From: Azorhizobium oxalatiphilum
Lineage (GTDB): Bacteria > Pseudomonadota > Alphaproteobacteria > Rhizobiales > Xanthobacteraceae
Length of the DNA: 64,000 nt
Assembly (NCBI RefSeq): GCF_014635325.1
Contig: NZ_BMCT01000001.1
Coordinates: 1,455,743-1,519,742, forward strand
Direction: 5' to 3'
Position 1 is the first letter of the stretch, and every line of letters begins with the position of its first letter. This document shows positions 52,088-60,416 of the stretch, piece after piece. The notes under the pieces were generated by a model. The model was not told where the DNA came from, did not search any database, and was given only the letters and a program-made list of their open reading frames with translations. The translations under genes were made by a program, and so were the position numbers.

Positions 52088-52667
52088 GGACGCCTCGCCC
52101 CCACCGGCAAGGACGTCCTTGCGCGCAAGCATAGGCTGGCGACCGGTGGGCGGGAACGGGATCGGACGGGACAGGCATACCCGGGACGACCGCCAGGCCC
52201 GCGAATCCCGAGCCGTGAAACACCCGGCGTGGCATTCCGGCCATGATTCGAGATGTGGCAAGGGGCGCCACAGTTTGTTCGCCTTCTGCCGCGCGACATC
52301 ACGACGGCATCCCGGCAAGCATGAGCTGAAGCGGGCGTTTAAAACGCTCGCTATCTATGCTGAAATCAAGGTGAATGAAGGGTTTCTGCCTTCTTTTGCG
52401 GTATTCCAGGGAGGCTCACGGAAGCGTGCTCTTCCTGCAACACTTACCGGAAAAGGCCACCGTGTGGCCCGATTTGGAGCATGTCCACATTGATCCGGGG
52501 GGCGGCTTTTGTAAGGTGATCTCGCGACGAAGGGGGGCAGTCCCCGGTCGCCCCTTCCTGCGTGTGTTCATGGGTGTGTGCCCGGAAACAGATGCGGTGG
52601 GGGAATCGGGGCAAGGATCGCAGCAATGTGGCCTCGCTCCCTCGGAACAAGATTTTTGGAGGTCACA
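52088..52667. other. Control region upstream of the porin gene (580 bp)
   Basis: No gene is recognised. A 21-bp near-palindrome centred on GCGTTTAAAACGC (52331-52351, one mismatched pair) lies about 320 bases before the porin start. The stretch just before the porin has a TTTTTGGAGGT ribosome-binding site. The length of the leader suggests an untranslated region or several control sites for an abundantly made porin. Confidence 0.45.
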
Positions 52668-54122
52668 ATGAACATGGTGAAGAGCCTTCTGCTCGGTAGC
52701 GTCGCGGGTCTCGCCGCCGTCGCCGGCGCCCAGGCCGCCGACCTTCCCGTGAAGGCGAAGGCTGTTGAGTACGTGAAGGTCTGCTCCGCTTACGGCGCCG
52801 GCTTCTACTACATCCCGGGCACCGACACCTGCCTGAAGATCGACGGCTACGCCCGCTTCGACACCTATCTGAACGCGGTCGGCACCTTCAACCCGAACAT
52901 CTCGTCGGTTGCTGGCACGGGCTTCAACGGCCCCGGCGCCGGTGGCGCTGCCTACCCGATGGCTGACGACGATGACTCCTCGTACCTGACCCGCGCTCGC
53001 GCCGTCATGGGCATGGATGCTCGTACGCAGACCGACTACGGCACCCTGCGCTCCTACATCCGCTTCGGCATGAACTGGGATTCCCAGACCTCGGCCGGCG
53101 GTGGCTCGAACATCGGCTTCTACTTCGAGCGCGCCTTCATCCAGTTCGCTGGCTTCACCTTCGGTTACACCCAGTCGTTCTTCGACACGGGCATCAGCTA
53201 CTCGTACAGCACCCTGTACGCCGGCTCGAACCAGTGGACCACCGCCCTGGCCTACACCGCGCAGTTCGGCAACGGCTTCTCGGCGACCATCGCCCTCGAA
53301 GACGCCGCCAACCGCATCACCGGCGTGCAGGCTTCGGCTGTCGGCGCTTACAGCCCGACCGCTGGTCTGAGCTACACCAACTACCAGTCCGGTCAGGAAT
53401 TCCCCGACATCGTCGGTAACCTCCGCATCGACCAGGCTTGGGGTTCGGCTCAGCTCTCGGCTGCCGCTCACCAGGTTGGCGCTCTGACCCCGACCTATGC
53501 TGGCACGGGCACCTCGTTCCTCGGCCAGAACTCTTCCGACACCTGGGGCTGGGCCATCGGTGGTGCGGTGGAGATCAAGCTCCCCGTCATCGCCCCCGGC
53601 GACAGCCTGTACATCCAGGCCAACTATGCTGACGGCGCTCTGAGCTACGTCGGTCTGTCCGGCACCTCGCAGGGCCGTGGCGTTGCTCTCGGCTCCATCG
53701 ATCCGGCCACCACCATCGGCTTCTCCAGCGGTGCGTTCTACACCCTGGCCGACGCTGTGTGGAACCAGACCACGCTGTCCTATGACACCGTGTCGGCTTG
53801 GTCGATCCAGGGTCAGTTCCGTCACTTCTGGACCCCCGGCTTCCGCTCGGCGATCTTCGGTGGTTACACCGACGTCTCCGTGCCGACCAACACCGTGGGC
53901 GCCACCGACGTCAACATCTGGCAGGTCGGCGTGAACAGCATCTGGTCGCCGGTCAAGAACCTCGACCTCGGCGTCGAAGTGCTCTACTCGAAGGTCGACG
54001 GCGACGCGATCCTCGGCAACTACGCCACGGGCGCGACTGCTGCCACCGGCGGCGCGACCGCCGTGCTCGGCGGTTCGACCGACGTGTGGTCGGGCGGCTT
54101 CCGCGCTCAGCGCAACTTCTGA
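52668..54122 (+). CDS. Major outer-membrane porin (alphaproteobacterial Porin_2 family)
   Basis: 484 aa. Signal peptide MNMVKSLLLGSVAGLAAVAGAQAAD. The mature N-terminus has the family hallmark VCSAYGAGFYYIPGTDTCLKIDGYARFD, with two Cys likely forming a disulphide. It continues with amphipathic strands such as LRSYIRFGMNWDS and ends RAQRNF with the terminal Phe needed for outer-membrane assembly. Strong GGAGGT site, and codon use with more T-ending Gly/Ala codons than its neighbours, as expected for a highly expressed gene. It forms a general diffusion pore. A strong terminator follows. Confidence 0.93.
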   Translation: MNMVKSLLLGSVAGLAAVAGAQAADLPVKAKAVEYVKVCSAYGAGFYYIPGTDTCLKIDGYARFDTYLNAVGTFNPNISSVAGTGFNGPGAGGAAYPMADDDDSSYLTRARAVMGMDARTQTDYGTLRSYIRFGMNWDSQTSAGGGSNIGFYFERAFIQFAGFTFGYTQSFFDTGISYSYSTLYAGSNQWTTALAYTAQFGNGFSATIALEDAANRITGVQASAVGAYSPTAGLSYTNYQSGQEFPDIVGNLRIDQAWGSAQLSAAAHQVGALTPTYAGTGTSFLGQNSSDTWGWAIGGAVEIKLPVIAPGDSLYIQANYADGALSYVGLSGTSQGRGVALGSIDPATTIGFSSGAFYTLADAVWNQTTLSYDTVSAWSIQGQFRHFWTPGFRSAIFGGYTDVSVPTNTVGATDVNIWQVGVNSIWSPVKNLDLGVEVLYSKVDGDAILGNYATGATAATGGATAVLGGSTDVWSGGFRAQRNF

Positions 54123-54149
54123 TCTTTTCAAGATCATTGGTTAGGAGAA

Positions 54150-54176
54150 CCCCGGCGGGCAACCGCCGGGGTTTTT
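54150..54176 (+). terminator. Rho-independent terminator of the porin gene
   Basis: A perfect 9-bp GC stem (54150-54158 with 54163-54171), GCAA tetraloop and TTTTT follow 27 bases after the porin stop. Confidence 0.93.
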
Positions 54177-54438
54177 CTTTGTCTATATGCGCCCCGCGCT
54201 CGCGCTGCCGGCTCTCCGCCGTCGCTCAACCGCTGCGCGCAGCAGCGCAGGTGCGCCTTTCGTTCTTTCGCCTGCTGCCCGCTGAACGGGCATGACCCGG
54301 GCCGCTGGACGCGAAACAGGAAGAAGCGCGACGGCAGGCTGGGAGAAGCGCGACAGAGGACCGCTGCGTGCTTGCGCTCCGCTTCCGGCCATGGACTTCA
54401 TCGTCCGGACCTGAACAGCGGAACCGGACGCGCGCGCC

Positions 54439-55602
54439 ATGACGGATCACCCGAACACTTACGACGTCATCGTCATCGGCGTCGGCGGCATGGGGGCGTC
54501 GGCCTGCTTCCATCTGGCAAGGCGCGGCCTCAGGGTGCTCGGGCTCGAGCGCTTCGACATTCCCCACGCCATGGGCTCCTCGCACGGTTTCAACCGCATC
54601 ATCCGGCTGGCCTATTTCGAGGATCCCTCCTACGTGCCGCTGCTGCGCCGGGCCTATGAGAACTGGCGCGAGCTGGAGACGCGCTTCGGCGAACAGCTGC
54701 TGTTCACCACCGGCTCCGTGGATGCCGGGCCTTCGGGTAGTGCCATGGTGGAAGGTTCGCTCGCCGCCTGCCGCCTGCACGATCTGCCCCACCGCCACGT
54801 CACTGGCGCTGAACTGCGCCGGATCGCGCCGGGCTACAATCTGCCCGACACGCACGAGGCGGTGCTGCAGCCTGACGGCGGCTTCGTCTCGGCGGAGCGG
54901 GCGATCGTGGCCCATGTGACCATGGCGCAGGCGGAGGGTGCCGAGATCCACGCCCGCGAGCCCGTGCTCGGCTGGGAGCCGACAGCGTCGGGCGGCGTGC
55001 GCGTGCGCACCGCGCGCGGCACCTATGAGGCCGGCCGGCTGGTGATTTCGGCCGGGGCCTGGATGTCGGATTTCGTGCCGGACCTGAAGGGCGTCTCGGT
55101 GCCGGAGCGGCAGGTTCTGGGCTGGTTCCAGCCGCGCGAGCCGGGCCTGTTCACGCCCGAGACCTTCCCTGTCTTCAACATGGAGGTGGAGGAGGGGAAG
55201 TTCTACGGCTTCCCGGTCTGGCACGTGCCCGGCTTCAAGATCGGCCGCTGGCACCATTTCGGTGAGACGGGCAGCGCGGATGAGCTCTCGCGCGATAGCG
55301 AGGCGCGGGACGAGGAAGCGCTGCGGCCTTGCGTCAGCCGCTATTTCCCCGCCGCCGATGGCCCGACCATGGCGCTGCGCGCCTGCTTCTTCACCAACAC
55401 GCCGGACGAGCATTTCGTGATCGACACGCTGCCCGGCCTGCCGCAGGTGGTGGTTGCTTCACCCTGCTCAGGCCACGGTTACAAATTCTGCAGCGTGGTG
55501 GGCGAGATTCTGGCCGATCTCTCCAGCTCCGGCGATACCCGCTTTGACCTCGATCTCTTCGCCTTCAAGCGGTTCGCCCAGCCGGCGCCGAAACCTGCCT
55601 GA
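54439..55602 (+). CDS. FAD-dependent N-methyl amino acid oxidase (SolA/monomeric sarcosine oxidase-like)
   Basis: 387 aa. FAD Rossmann motif DVIVIGVGGMGASACFHLARRGLRVLGLE, then FDIPHAMGSSHGFNRIIRLAY (flavin and substrate region) and the CFFTNTPDEHFVIDTLPG block, whose Cys is the covalent FAD attachment site in sarcosine oxidases. Near the C-terminus, SPCSGHGYKF matches the SGHGFKF motif. N-methyl amino acids would be demethylated, giving formaldehyde and H2O2. Candidate ligands include N-methyltryptophan and sarcosine. The Lrp regulator gene is convergent with it. Confidence 0.9.
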   Translation: MTDHPNTYDVIVIGVGGMGASACFHLARRGLRVLGLERFDIPHAMGSSHGFNRIIRLAYFEDPSYVPLLRRAYENWRELETRFGEQLLFTTGSVDAGPSGSAMVEGSLAACRLHDLPHRHVTGAELRRIAPGYNLPDTHEAVLQPDGGFVSAERAIVAHVTMAQAEGAEIHAREPVLGWEPTASGGVRVRTARGTYEAGRLVISAGAWMSDFVPDLKGVSVPERQVLGWFQPREPGLFTPETFPVFNMEVEEGKFYGFPVWHVPGFKIGRWHHFGETGSADELSRDSEARDEEALRPCVSRYFPAADGPTMALRACFFTNTPDEHFVIDTLPGLPQVVVASPCSGHGYKFCSVVGEILADLSSSGDTRFDLDLFAFKRFAQPAPKPA

Positions 55603-55615
55603 ACCGGAAGCCGCG

Positions 55616-56095
55616 TCAGCTGCCGGTCTCCCGGATGAGCGGCGCTGAGCGACGGATAAAGCTCTTCACAGCGAAGTTGGACTGGATGCGCGCCACCCCG
55701 TCGATGGTGGTGAGCTGGTCCAGCATGGCCTGATAGTGCGCCAGATCACGCACCACTGCGTGCAGCAGATAGTCCGAGCTGCCGCTGATGAGAAAGCCGC
55801 CGATCACCTCCGGCATGCCCTCCACCTTCGCTTCGAAGCGGGTGAGGATTTCCTTCACCTGCCGCTCCAGCGTGACCGAGATGAACACCTGCACGGAACC
55901 CAGCACGCGCTTCTCGTCGATGGAGGCGGTGTAGCCCCGGATGGTGCCTTCCTCCTCCAGCCGCCGCACGCGCCGCAAGGTGGGCGAGAAGGACAGGCCG
56001 ATCCGGTCGGCGAGGTCGCGCCAGCTGACGCGACCATCCTTCGACAGCTCATCGAGAATCTTCAGGTCGAAGGCGTCGAGTTCCCGATCCTGCAT
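55616..56095 (-). CDS. Lrp/AsnC-family transcriptional regulator
   Basis: 159 aa, the usual length. N-terminal HTH: DAFDLKILDELSKDGRVSWRDLADRIGLSFSPTLRRVRRLEEEG; C-terminal RAM domain: VQVFISVTLERQVKEILTRFEAKVEGMPEVIGGFLISGSSDYLLHAVVRDL. It binds an amino acid. Start at 56095 chosen because MQDRELDAFDLKILDEL is the standard beginning. An 18-bp dyad lies 26 bases upstream. It may regulate the oxidase or the divergent PCC-domain gene. Confidence 0.92.
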   Translation of the reverse strand: MQDRELDAFDLKILDELSKDGRVSWRDLADRIGLSFSPTLRRVRRLEEEGTIRGYTASIDEKRVLGSVQVFISVTLERQVKEILTRFEAKVEGMPEVIGGFLISGSSDYLLHAVVRDLAHYQAMLDQLTTIDGVARIQSNFAVKSFIRRSAPLIRETGS

Positions 56096-56121
56096 AAATT
56101 GATCCCGTTTATGGTCAAAAG

Positions 56122-56139
56122 TTAGATCGAATGATCTAA
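56122..56139 (-). promoter_or_regulatory. Candidate Lrp/AsnC operator
   Basis: A perfect inverted repeat TTAGATC-GAAT-GATCTAA lies 26 bases upstream of the lrp start in an AT-rich divergent region. Autoregulation and control of the divergent gene at 56302 are plausible. Confidence 0.6.
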
Positions 56140-56301
56140 AAAAGATGCGTCTCCAGCTATAAATAGCACAAAATCGAAATGGGGTCCGCGTTAGCATTCT
56201 GGGCAACGGGAGGATGGCAAGAGGTCGCGCGCTGAAGCGGCCCGCCGTGATGCCGGATGGCGTCTCGCGTCCTTTCGCCGGAAACCTGCCGAGGACGATG
56301 C

Positions 56302-57216
56302 ATGCCCCCTGCGCTCCAGATCGCCGCCGCCGATATCTCCCTCGCGCCCCCCATGGCGCCTGCGCAGGATGTCCTGTCCGGCATCCGGCATCCCGGCCGT
56401 CCGGCCGATGCGCGCGTGGAAGCGGTCGAGACGGGCATCGTACCAATCGTCGGCTCATTACGGGTGGGCCACGATGTCACCTCCGAGGTGCACCGGCTGT
56501 TCCGCGAGGCCGGCTGCCGGGGCGGCGTGGTCCAGTTGCAGGGCGGACGCTGCCAGCCCTTCCAGTTCGTCGGCCCGGCCTACGCCTCCGATGACGTGCA
56601 CGCCGTCTGGTACAGCACCGCCAGGGCGCCGGCGGATGGCGCTGCCATTGCCGCCGCGACCGCCATCGTCGGCTGGCGCGACGGCGCGCCCTTCCTGCAT
56701 TGCCATGGCACATGGGACATCGGGGGCGCTGCACTGGCCGCAGGGCATATGCTGACCTCCGACAGCATCGTCTCCGAGCCCATCGCCATCACCGGTTTCG
56801 GCACAAGGACGGCCTGTTTCGAGAGCCTGCCGGACGAGGAAACCAACTTCACGCTCTATACGCCGCGCGGCGACAGCATGGCGGGCGGCTCGCTGCTGCT
56901 GCGTCTGCGCCCGCATGAGGATCTGTGCGGCGCCATCGAGGCGGCCTGCCGGCGCCACGGCATCGCCAGCGCGCTGGTCTATGGCATCGGCAGTCTCATC
57001 AGCCCGCGTTTCGAGGATGGCGAAGGGCTGGCGTGCCGGGTCACGGAGATCGCCATTGAGCGCGGTGTCATCAGTGATGGCGTGGCGCATCTCGATATCG
57101 CGGCCGTGGATGTGGACGGCACAGTGCGCAACGGCCGCGTGCGCCGGGGCGAAAATCCCGTCTGCGTCACGTTCGAGCTGGTGGTGGTCGGTCTCGGGGG
57201 CTGGGGCCGGGCCTGA
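56302..57216 (+). CDS. Tandem PCC/DUF296-domain protein
   Basis: 304 aa from an ATG behind GAGGA. Two copies of the PCC (DUF296) fold are visible: residues ~45-165 (GSLRVGHDVTSEVHRLFREAGCRGGVVQLQGG to HCHGTW) and ~170-300 (GGSLLLRLRPHEDLCGAIEAACRRHGIASALVYGIGSL). PCC domains form trimers and in plants are attached to AT-hooks; in bacteria they are usually single and may bind metal or small ligands. The divergence of the two copies suggests specialisation. Function unknown. Confidence 0.75.
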   Translation: MPPALQIAAADISLAPPMAPAQDVLSGIRHPGRPADARVEAVETGIVPIVGSLRVGHDVTSEVHRLFREAGCRGGVVQLQGGRCQPFQFVGPAYASDDVHAVWYSTARAPADGAAIAAATAIVGWRDGAPFLHCHGTWDIGGAALAAGHMLTSDSIVSEPIAITGFGTRTACFESLPDEETNFTLYTPRGDSMAGGSLLLRLRPHEDLCGAIEAACRRHGIASALVYGIGSLISPRFEDGEGLACRVTEIAIERGVISDGVAHLDIAAVDVDGTVRNGRVRRGENPVCVTFELVVVGLGGWGRA

Positions 57217-57232
57217 GCGGCGGCCCCGCGCC

Positions 57233-58066
57233 TCAGCTTTGCTCGGCGGTGCCGGTCTTGCGGTAGCGGCAGGCCACATAGGCCGCATCGCCGCGCACCA
57301 GCGCCTTGTAGATGATGGAGCCCTTGGCGCCGGCGAACTCGGTTATGAAGCTCTTCATGAACAGGGCACGGCCGATGCGCTCGCGCTTGCGCCGTTCGGA
57401 GGCGTCAAGCGCGGCGACGACGCCGGGAGACAGCTCGCATGCGCTTTCCAGCGTGAGGCCCGGAGTGGACAGCTGGCTGTTGAGCTCGGGCAACTGGCCC
57501 CTGCGGCGCATGTCGGCGAAGGTGAACCAGCCGCCGGGTGCGAGCACGCGCGAGACTTCCGCCGCGAAGGCGGCCACATCGGCATAGCAGTGGGAGGACT
57601 CGATGTTCACCACGATGTCGAAGGACCCATCGGGGAAGGGCAGATGCTCGGCATCGCCGGTCTCGAAGGATAGAGCGGGCGTGTCCGCATTGAGTTGCCG
57701 TGCACGACGCACCGTATCCGGCGAATAATCGAGCCCCACCATTTGCGCCGGAGCGTGGTAGCGGGCGATGTAGCGCGATCCGCCGCCGCGACCCGAGCCC
57801 ACTTCCAGCACCCGCGCGCCGGCCACCGGCAGGCCGTCCACCGCCTGCTGATACAGGCCGATGAACGCGCGTTCCGGCTCATCCTCCGCACGCAGGGCAA
57901 AGGGGGCCCCGGGCGGCAGGAAGCCGTAGTTCATGAAGCGCCAGTCATCATCGCGCCAGAAGCGGGACAGCATGTTGTAGACGCCCCGCCATGCCCACTT
58001 GCGGGTGCGCGGGAAGGCGCCCCGGTCGATGGCGTCGAGCATTCCCGAGAACAGGCGGCTGGCCAT
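57233..58066 (-). CDS. Class I SAM-dependent methyltransferase
   Basis: 277 aa. SAM motif I is VLEVGSGRGGGSRYIARY, then VGLDYSPDTVRRARQLNA (acidic loop), GDAEHLPFPDGSFDIVVNIESSHCYAD and VLAPGGWFTFADMR. The layout with the ESSHCY motif resembles phthiotriol/demethylmenaquinone-like methyltransferases that modify hydrophobic molecules. It starts 8 bases after the PF10118 gene on the same strand, so a shared pathway is likely. Substrate unknown. Confidence 0.87.
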   Translation of the reverse strand: MASRLFSGMLDAIDRGAFPRTRKWAWRGVYNMLSRFWRDDDWRFMNYGFLPPGAPFALRAEDEPERAFIGLYQQAVDGLPVAGARVLEVGSGRGGGSRYIARYHAPAQMVGLDYSPDTVRRARQLNADTPALSFETGDAEHLPFPDGSFDIVVNIESSHCYADVAAFAAEVSRVLAPGGWFTFADMRRRGQLPELNSQLSTPGLTLESACELSPGVVAALDASERRKRERIGRALFMKSFITEFAGAKGSIIYKALVRGDAAYVACRYRKTGTAEQS

Positions 58067-58073
58067 GGCGCGC

Positions 58074-58997
58074 TCAACCGGCCGGTTGAGCTGGGGCGGG
58101 CGGGCTGCCGGGGGGCATGTCCTTGGACAACCACTCGCGGCCCCTGCGCATCAGCTCCTGATCGTCGGCATTCCGGGGGTCGAAGCCGGGCAGGTAATAG
58201 CGCAGCACATTGGGTATGCAGCGCCGCCAGTAGCCGGGCGAGATCATGGTGGTCTTGATGAAGCGCATCCAGAAGCCGAAGCCGGTCTTCACCCCCTCCG
58301 CCTTCGCATAGATGGGCACGTTGCGCAGGAACAGGAGGAGGAAGGGAATGAGCGTCGCGTTCATGCCCACCACCCGGACCATGTAGCGCTGCCAGCCCGA
58401 CATGTTCGGGGTCGCGGCCTTCAGGACGTCGAGGGCCACCGCCTTGTGCTCCAGCTCTTCCAGCGCATGCCACATCCACAGGCGCCGATAGGCGGGGGCG
58501 GCATTGTCCAGAAGGTCGGGATGGCGCAGCGTGAGCGTGGAGAGGGTGGCCGTCATGTGCTCGATGGCGCAGGTGATGGCCAGCCGATGCAGCGGATCCT
58601 TCACCAGCTCGAATCCCATGCGGATGGGCTTTTCCATCGCCTCCACATCATAGCCGAGCTTCTCCATCGCCCGGTTGTATTCCTCGTGCTCGCGGGTGTG
58701 GAAGGCCTCCTGCACCGCATAGCCGCTGATCTCGGCGGCGAGCTGCTTGTCGGCGAGCTTGGGACCGTAATGCTTCAGCGAGCGGATGAAGAAGCGCTCG
58801 CCCTCCGGCAGGAAGATGGAGAGACCATCGATGAGCAGGGTCTTGACCATGTCGTCGTCCAGCCAGCGGTGCTGGGCGTTCTCCATGATGCCGAAACGGA
58901 TGTCGCGCGGGATGATGTCATCCGGGTTGCCCCAGTGCGCCGAGCCGCCTGCTGCGTTCTGATCATATCCGCCGGCTTGTGCCATTGCGCCATCCAC
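58074..58997 (-). CDS. PF10118-type metal-dependent hydrolase (ferritin-like)
   Basis: 307 aa from a GTG at 58997 (an ATG at 58985 is the alternative). Helical protein with potential di-metal ligands: FLPEGERFF, QEAFHTREHEEYN, EHMTATL and WHALEELEHKAVALDV. These EXXH-like motifs are the hallmark of the family annotated as metal-dependent hydrolases, which has a ferritin-like fold. A hydrophobic stretch (ATLIPFLLLFL) may contact membranes. Role unknown; paired with a methyltransferase gene. Confidence 0.82.
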   Translation of the reverse strand: MDGAMAQAGGYDQNAAGGSAHWGNPDDIIPRDIRFGIMENAQHRWLDDDMVKTLLIDGLSIFLPEGERFFIRSLKHYGPKLADKQLAAEISGYAVQEAFHTREHEEYNRAMEKLGYDVEAMEKPIRMGFELVKDPLHRLAITCAIEHMTATLSTLTLRHPDLLDNAAPAYRRLWMWHALEELEHKAVALDVLKAATPNMSGWQRYMVRVVGMNATLIPFLLLFLRNVPIYAKAEGVKTGFGFWMRFIKTTMISPGYWRRCIPNVLRYYLPGFDPRNADDQELMRRGREWLSKDMPPGSPPAPAQPAG

Positions 58998-59176
58998 TTG
59001 CCTTGCGCCGGGCCACGACGGGAGGAGCCCGGGCCGGCAACGAAACCATGTCCCGCCTTATGGCAGATCGAGTTGCGAGGGGACAGCCCGCGACAACCCG
59101 ATTGGAGGCATCTCAATGATGCGCGTCCGGCCGTCCGCGTAAGGGCGCGACGGCCAAAGGCGGCTGACCTTGGGCA

Positions 59177-60091
59177 TCAGGCCGCAGCCTGCCCCACCAG
59201 CGTCGGCACGGTGCGGGCCAGCGTGCCGTGCAAGGCCTCCAGAAAGCGACTGGCGGCCACGGGCTGCCGCCGCAGGCCGGGCCAGAAGACCGAGGCCGGG
59301 CAGGGCGTGCGCGGGGCGAAGGGGATCACCACCAGCCCGGTCTGCCCCGAGGCGGCGGGGGAGAAGGGATCCACCACCGCCGCGCCCAGCCCCGCCGCCG
59401 CCAGCACGCAGGCTGTGCCGCAATAGCGCACCTCCACGCCGGCCACATAAGGCACGCCCTCGGCCGCGAAGGCTTCGCGCACCGTCTGCCCCATGCGGGT
59501 CTCGCCATCGAGGCCGACGAAGCTCTGGTTGCGCAGCATCTGCGGCGTGACGATGTGCTCGCGCGCCAGCCGATGGTCCGGCCGGCAGACGCAGACCATG
59601 GCGCCCGCATGCAGGGATTGCACCTTGAGCGTGGGTGCATCCCCGAGCGCGAGCCCGAAGCCGATATCGGCGGCGCCGCTCTCCACGCCCTCGATCACAT
59701 CCTTCAGCGGGCGCACATCGAAGCCCACGCGCACATGGGGATGGGATGCGGCAAAGTGGACCATGGTCTGCGCCACCACGCCATGGCCGAGCGGGGGCGT
59801 GGCGAGGATGCGCAGGCGGCTCACCTTGTCGTCGCGCAGGTCGCGAACCCGCATTTCCAGGGCGGCGTGGATGGCGAAGAGGGGCTCCGAATCCTCATAG
59901 ATCATGCGCGCCGCATCGGTGGGGAAGAGGCGGTTGTTGATGCGCTCGAACAGCGGAAAGCCGATCTGGCTCTCCATCTGCTTCAGGGCGTTGCTCACGG
60001 CGGGCTGCGACATGCTGAGCGTGGCCGCGGCCCCCATGGTGGTCTGGCAGCGCATCACGGCACGAAAGATCTCCAACTGGCGCAGATTCAT
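59177..60091 (-). CDS. LysR-family transcriptional regulator
   Basis: 304 aa. Winged HTH at the N-terminus: MNLRQLEIFRAVMRCQTTMGAAATLSMSQPAVSNALKQMESQIGFPLFERINNRLFPT. The effector domain follows (VSRLRILATPPLGHGVVAQTMVHFAASHPHVRVGF). Start at 60091 set by the conserved MNLRQLE. Similar regulators control amino acid and opine catabolism. Its target is not clear: the neighbours on the left are transcribed from their own promoter, about 180 bases away. Confidence 0.9.
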   Translation of the reverse strand: MNLRQLEIFRAVMRCQTTMGAAATLSMSQPAVSNALKQMESQIGFPLFERINNRLFPTDAARMIYEDSEPLFAIHAALEMRVRDLRDDKVSRLRILATPPLGHGVVAQTMVHFAASHPHVRVGFDVRPLKDVIEGVESGAADIGFGLALGDAPTLKVQSLHAGAMVCVCRPDHRLAREHIVTPQMLRNQSFVGLDGETRMGQTVREAFAAEGVPYVAGVEVRYCGTACVLAAAGLGAAVVDPFSPAASGQTGLVVIPFAPRTPCPASVFWPGLRRQPVAASRFLEALHGTLARTVPTLVGQAAA

Positions 60092-60235
60092 GGTTTCCGC
60101 CGCAGGTGCATGTCTCGAGCCTATTTGTCCGGCAAATAGTTTAGGCTGCGGTTTTATAATTCGGGCGGTTGAGCTGCGCAAAACATATGCGGCCTTGGGT
60201 ATGGCGAAATTTCAGTCATTCCGCCATGGGCGAGC

Positions 60236-60397
60236 GTGGCGCAAGCGCAGACGCTTCGCCGACAAGGTGCCGGTGCGGACTGCGACGTCGATGCCCGTCG
60301 CAAGGGCAAGGAGAAGACGTTCAACTTCGTCGCCCACCGCCGCCCGGAGCTTTGCCGGCGGCTGGTGGATCAGGTCGGCGCGGTTCTGCCGGAGTGA
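60236..60397 (+). CDS. Possible small protein or gene remnant
   Basis: A 53-codon frame from a GTG at 60236 reads protein-like at its end (KTFNFVAHRRPELCRRLVDQVGAVLPE) and stops 20 bases before the convergent PepSY gene. No good ribosome-binding site is seen, and an overlapping frame from the ATG at 60201 also stays open, so it may be the remnant of a frameshifted gene. I do not recognise a family. The rest of the 60092-60416 gap holds the LysR promoter. Confidence 0.25.
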   Translation: MAQAQTLRRQGAGADCDVDARRKGKEKTFNFVAHRRPELCRRLVDQVGAVLPE

Positions 60398-60416
60398 GAC
60401 GGCGTTCCGCCCGGCC

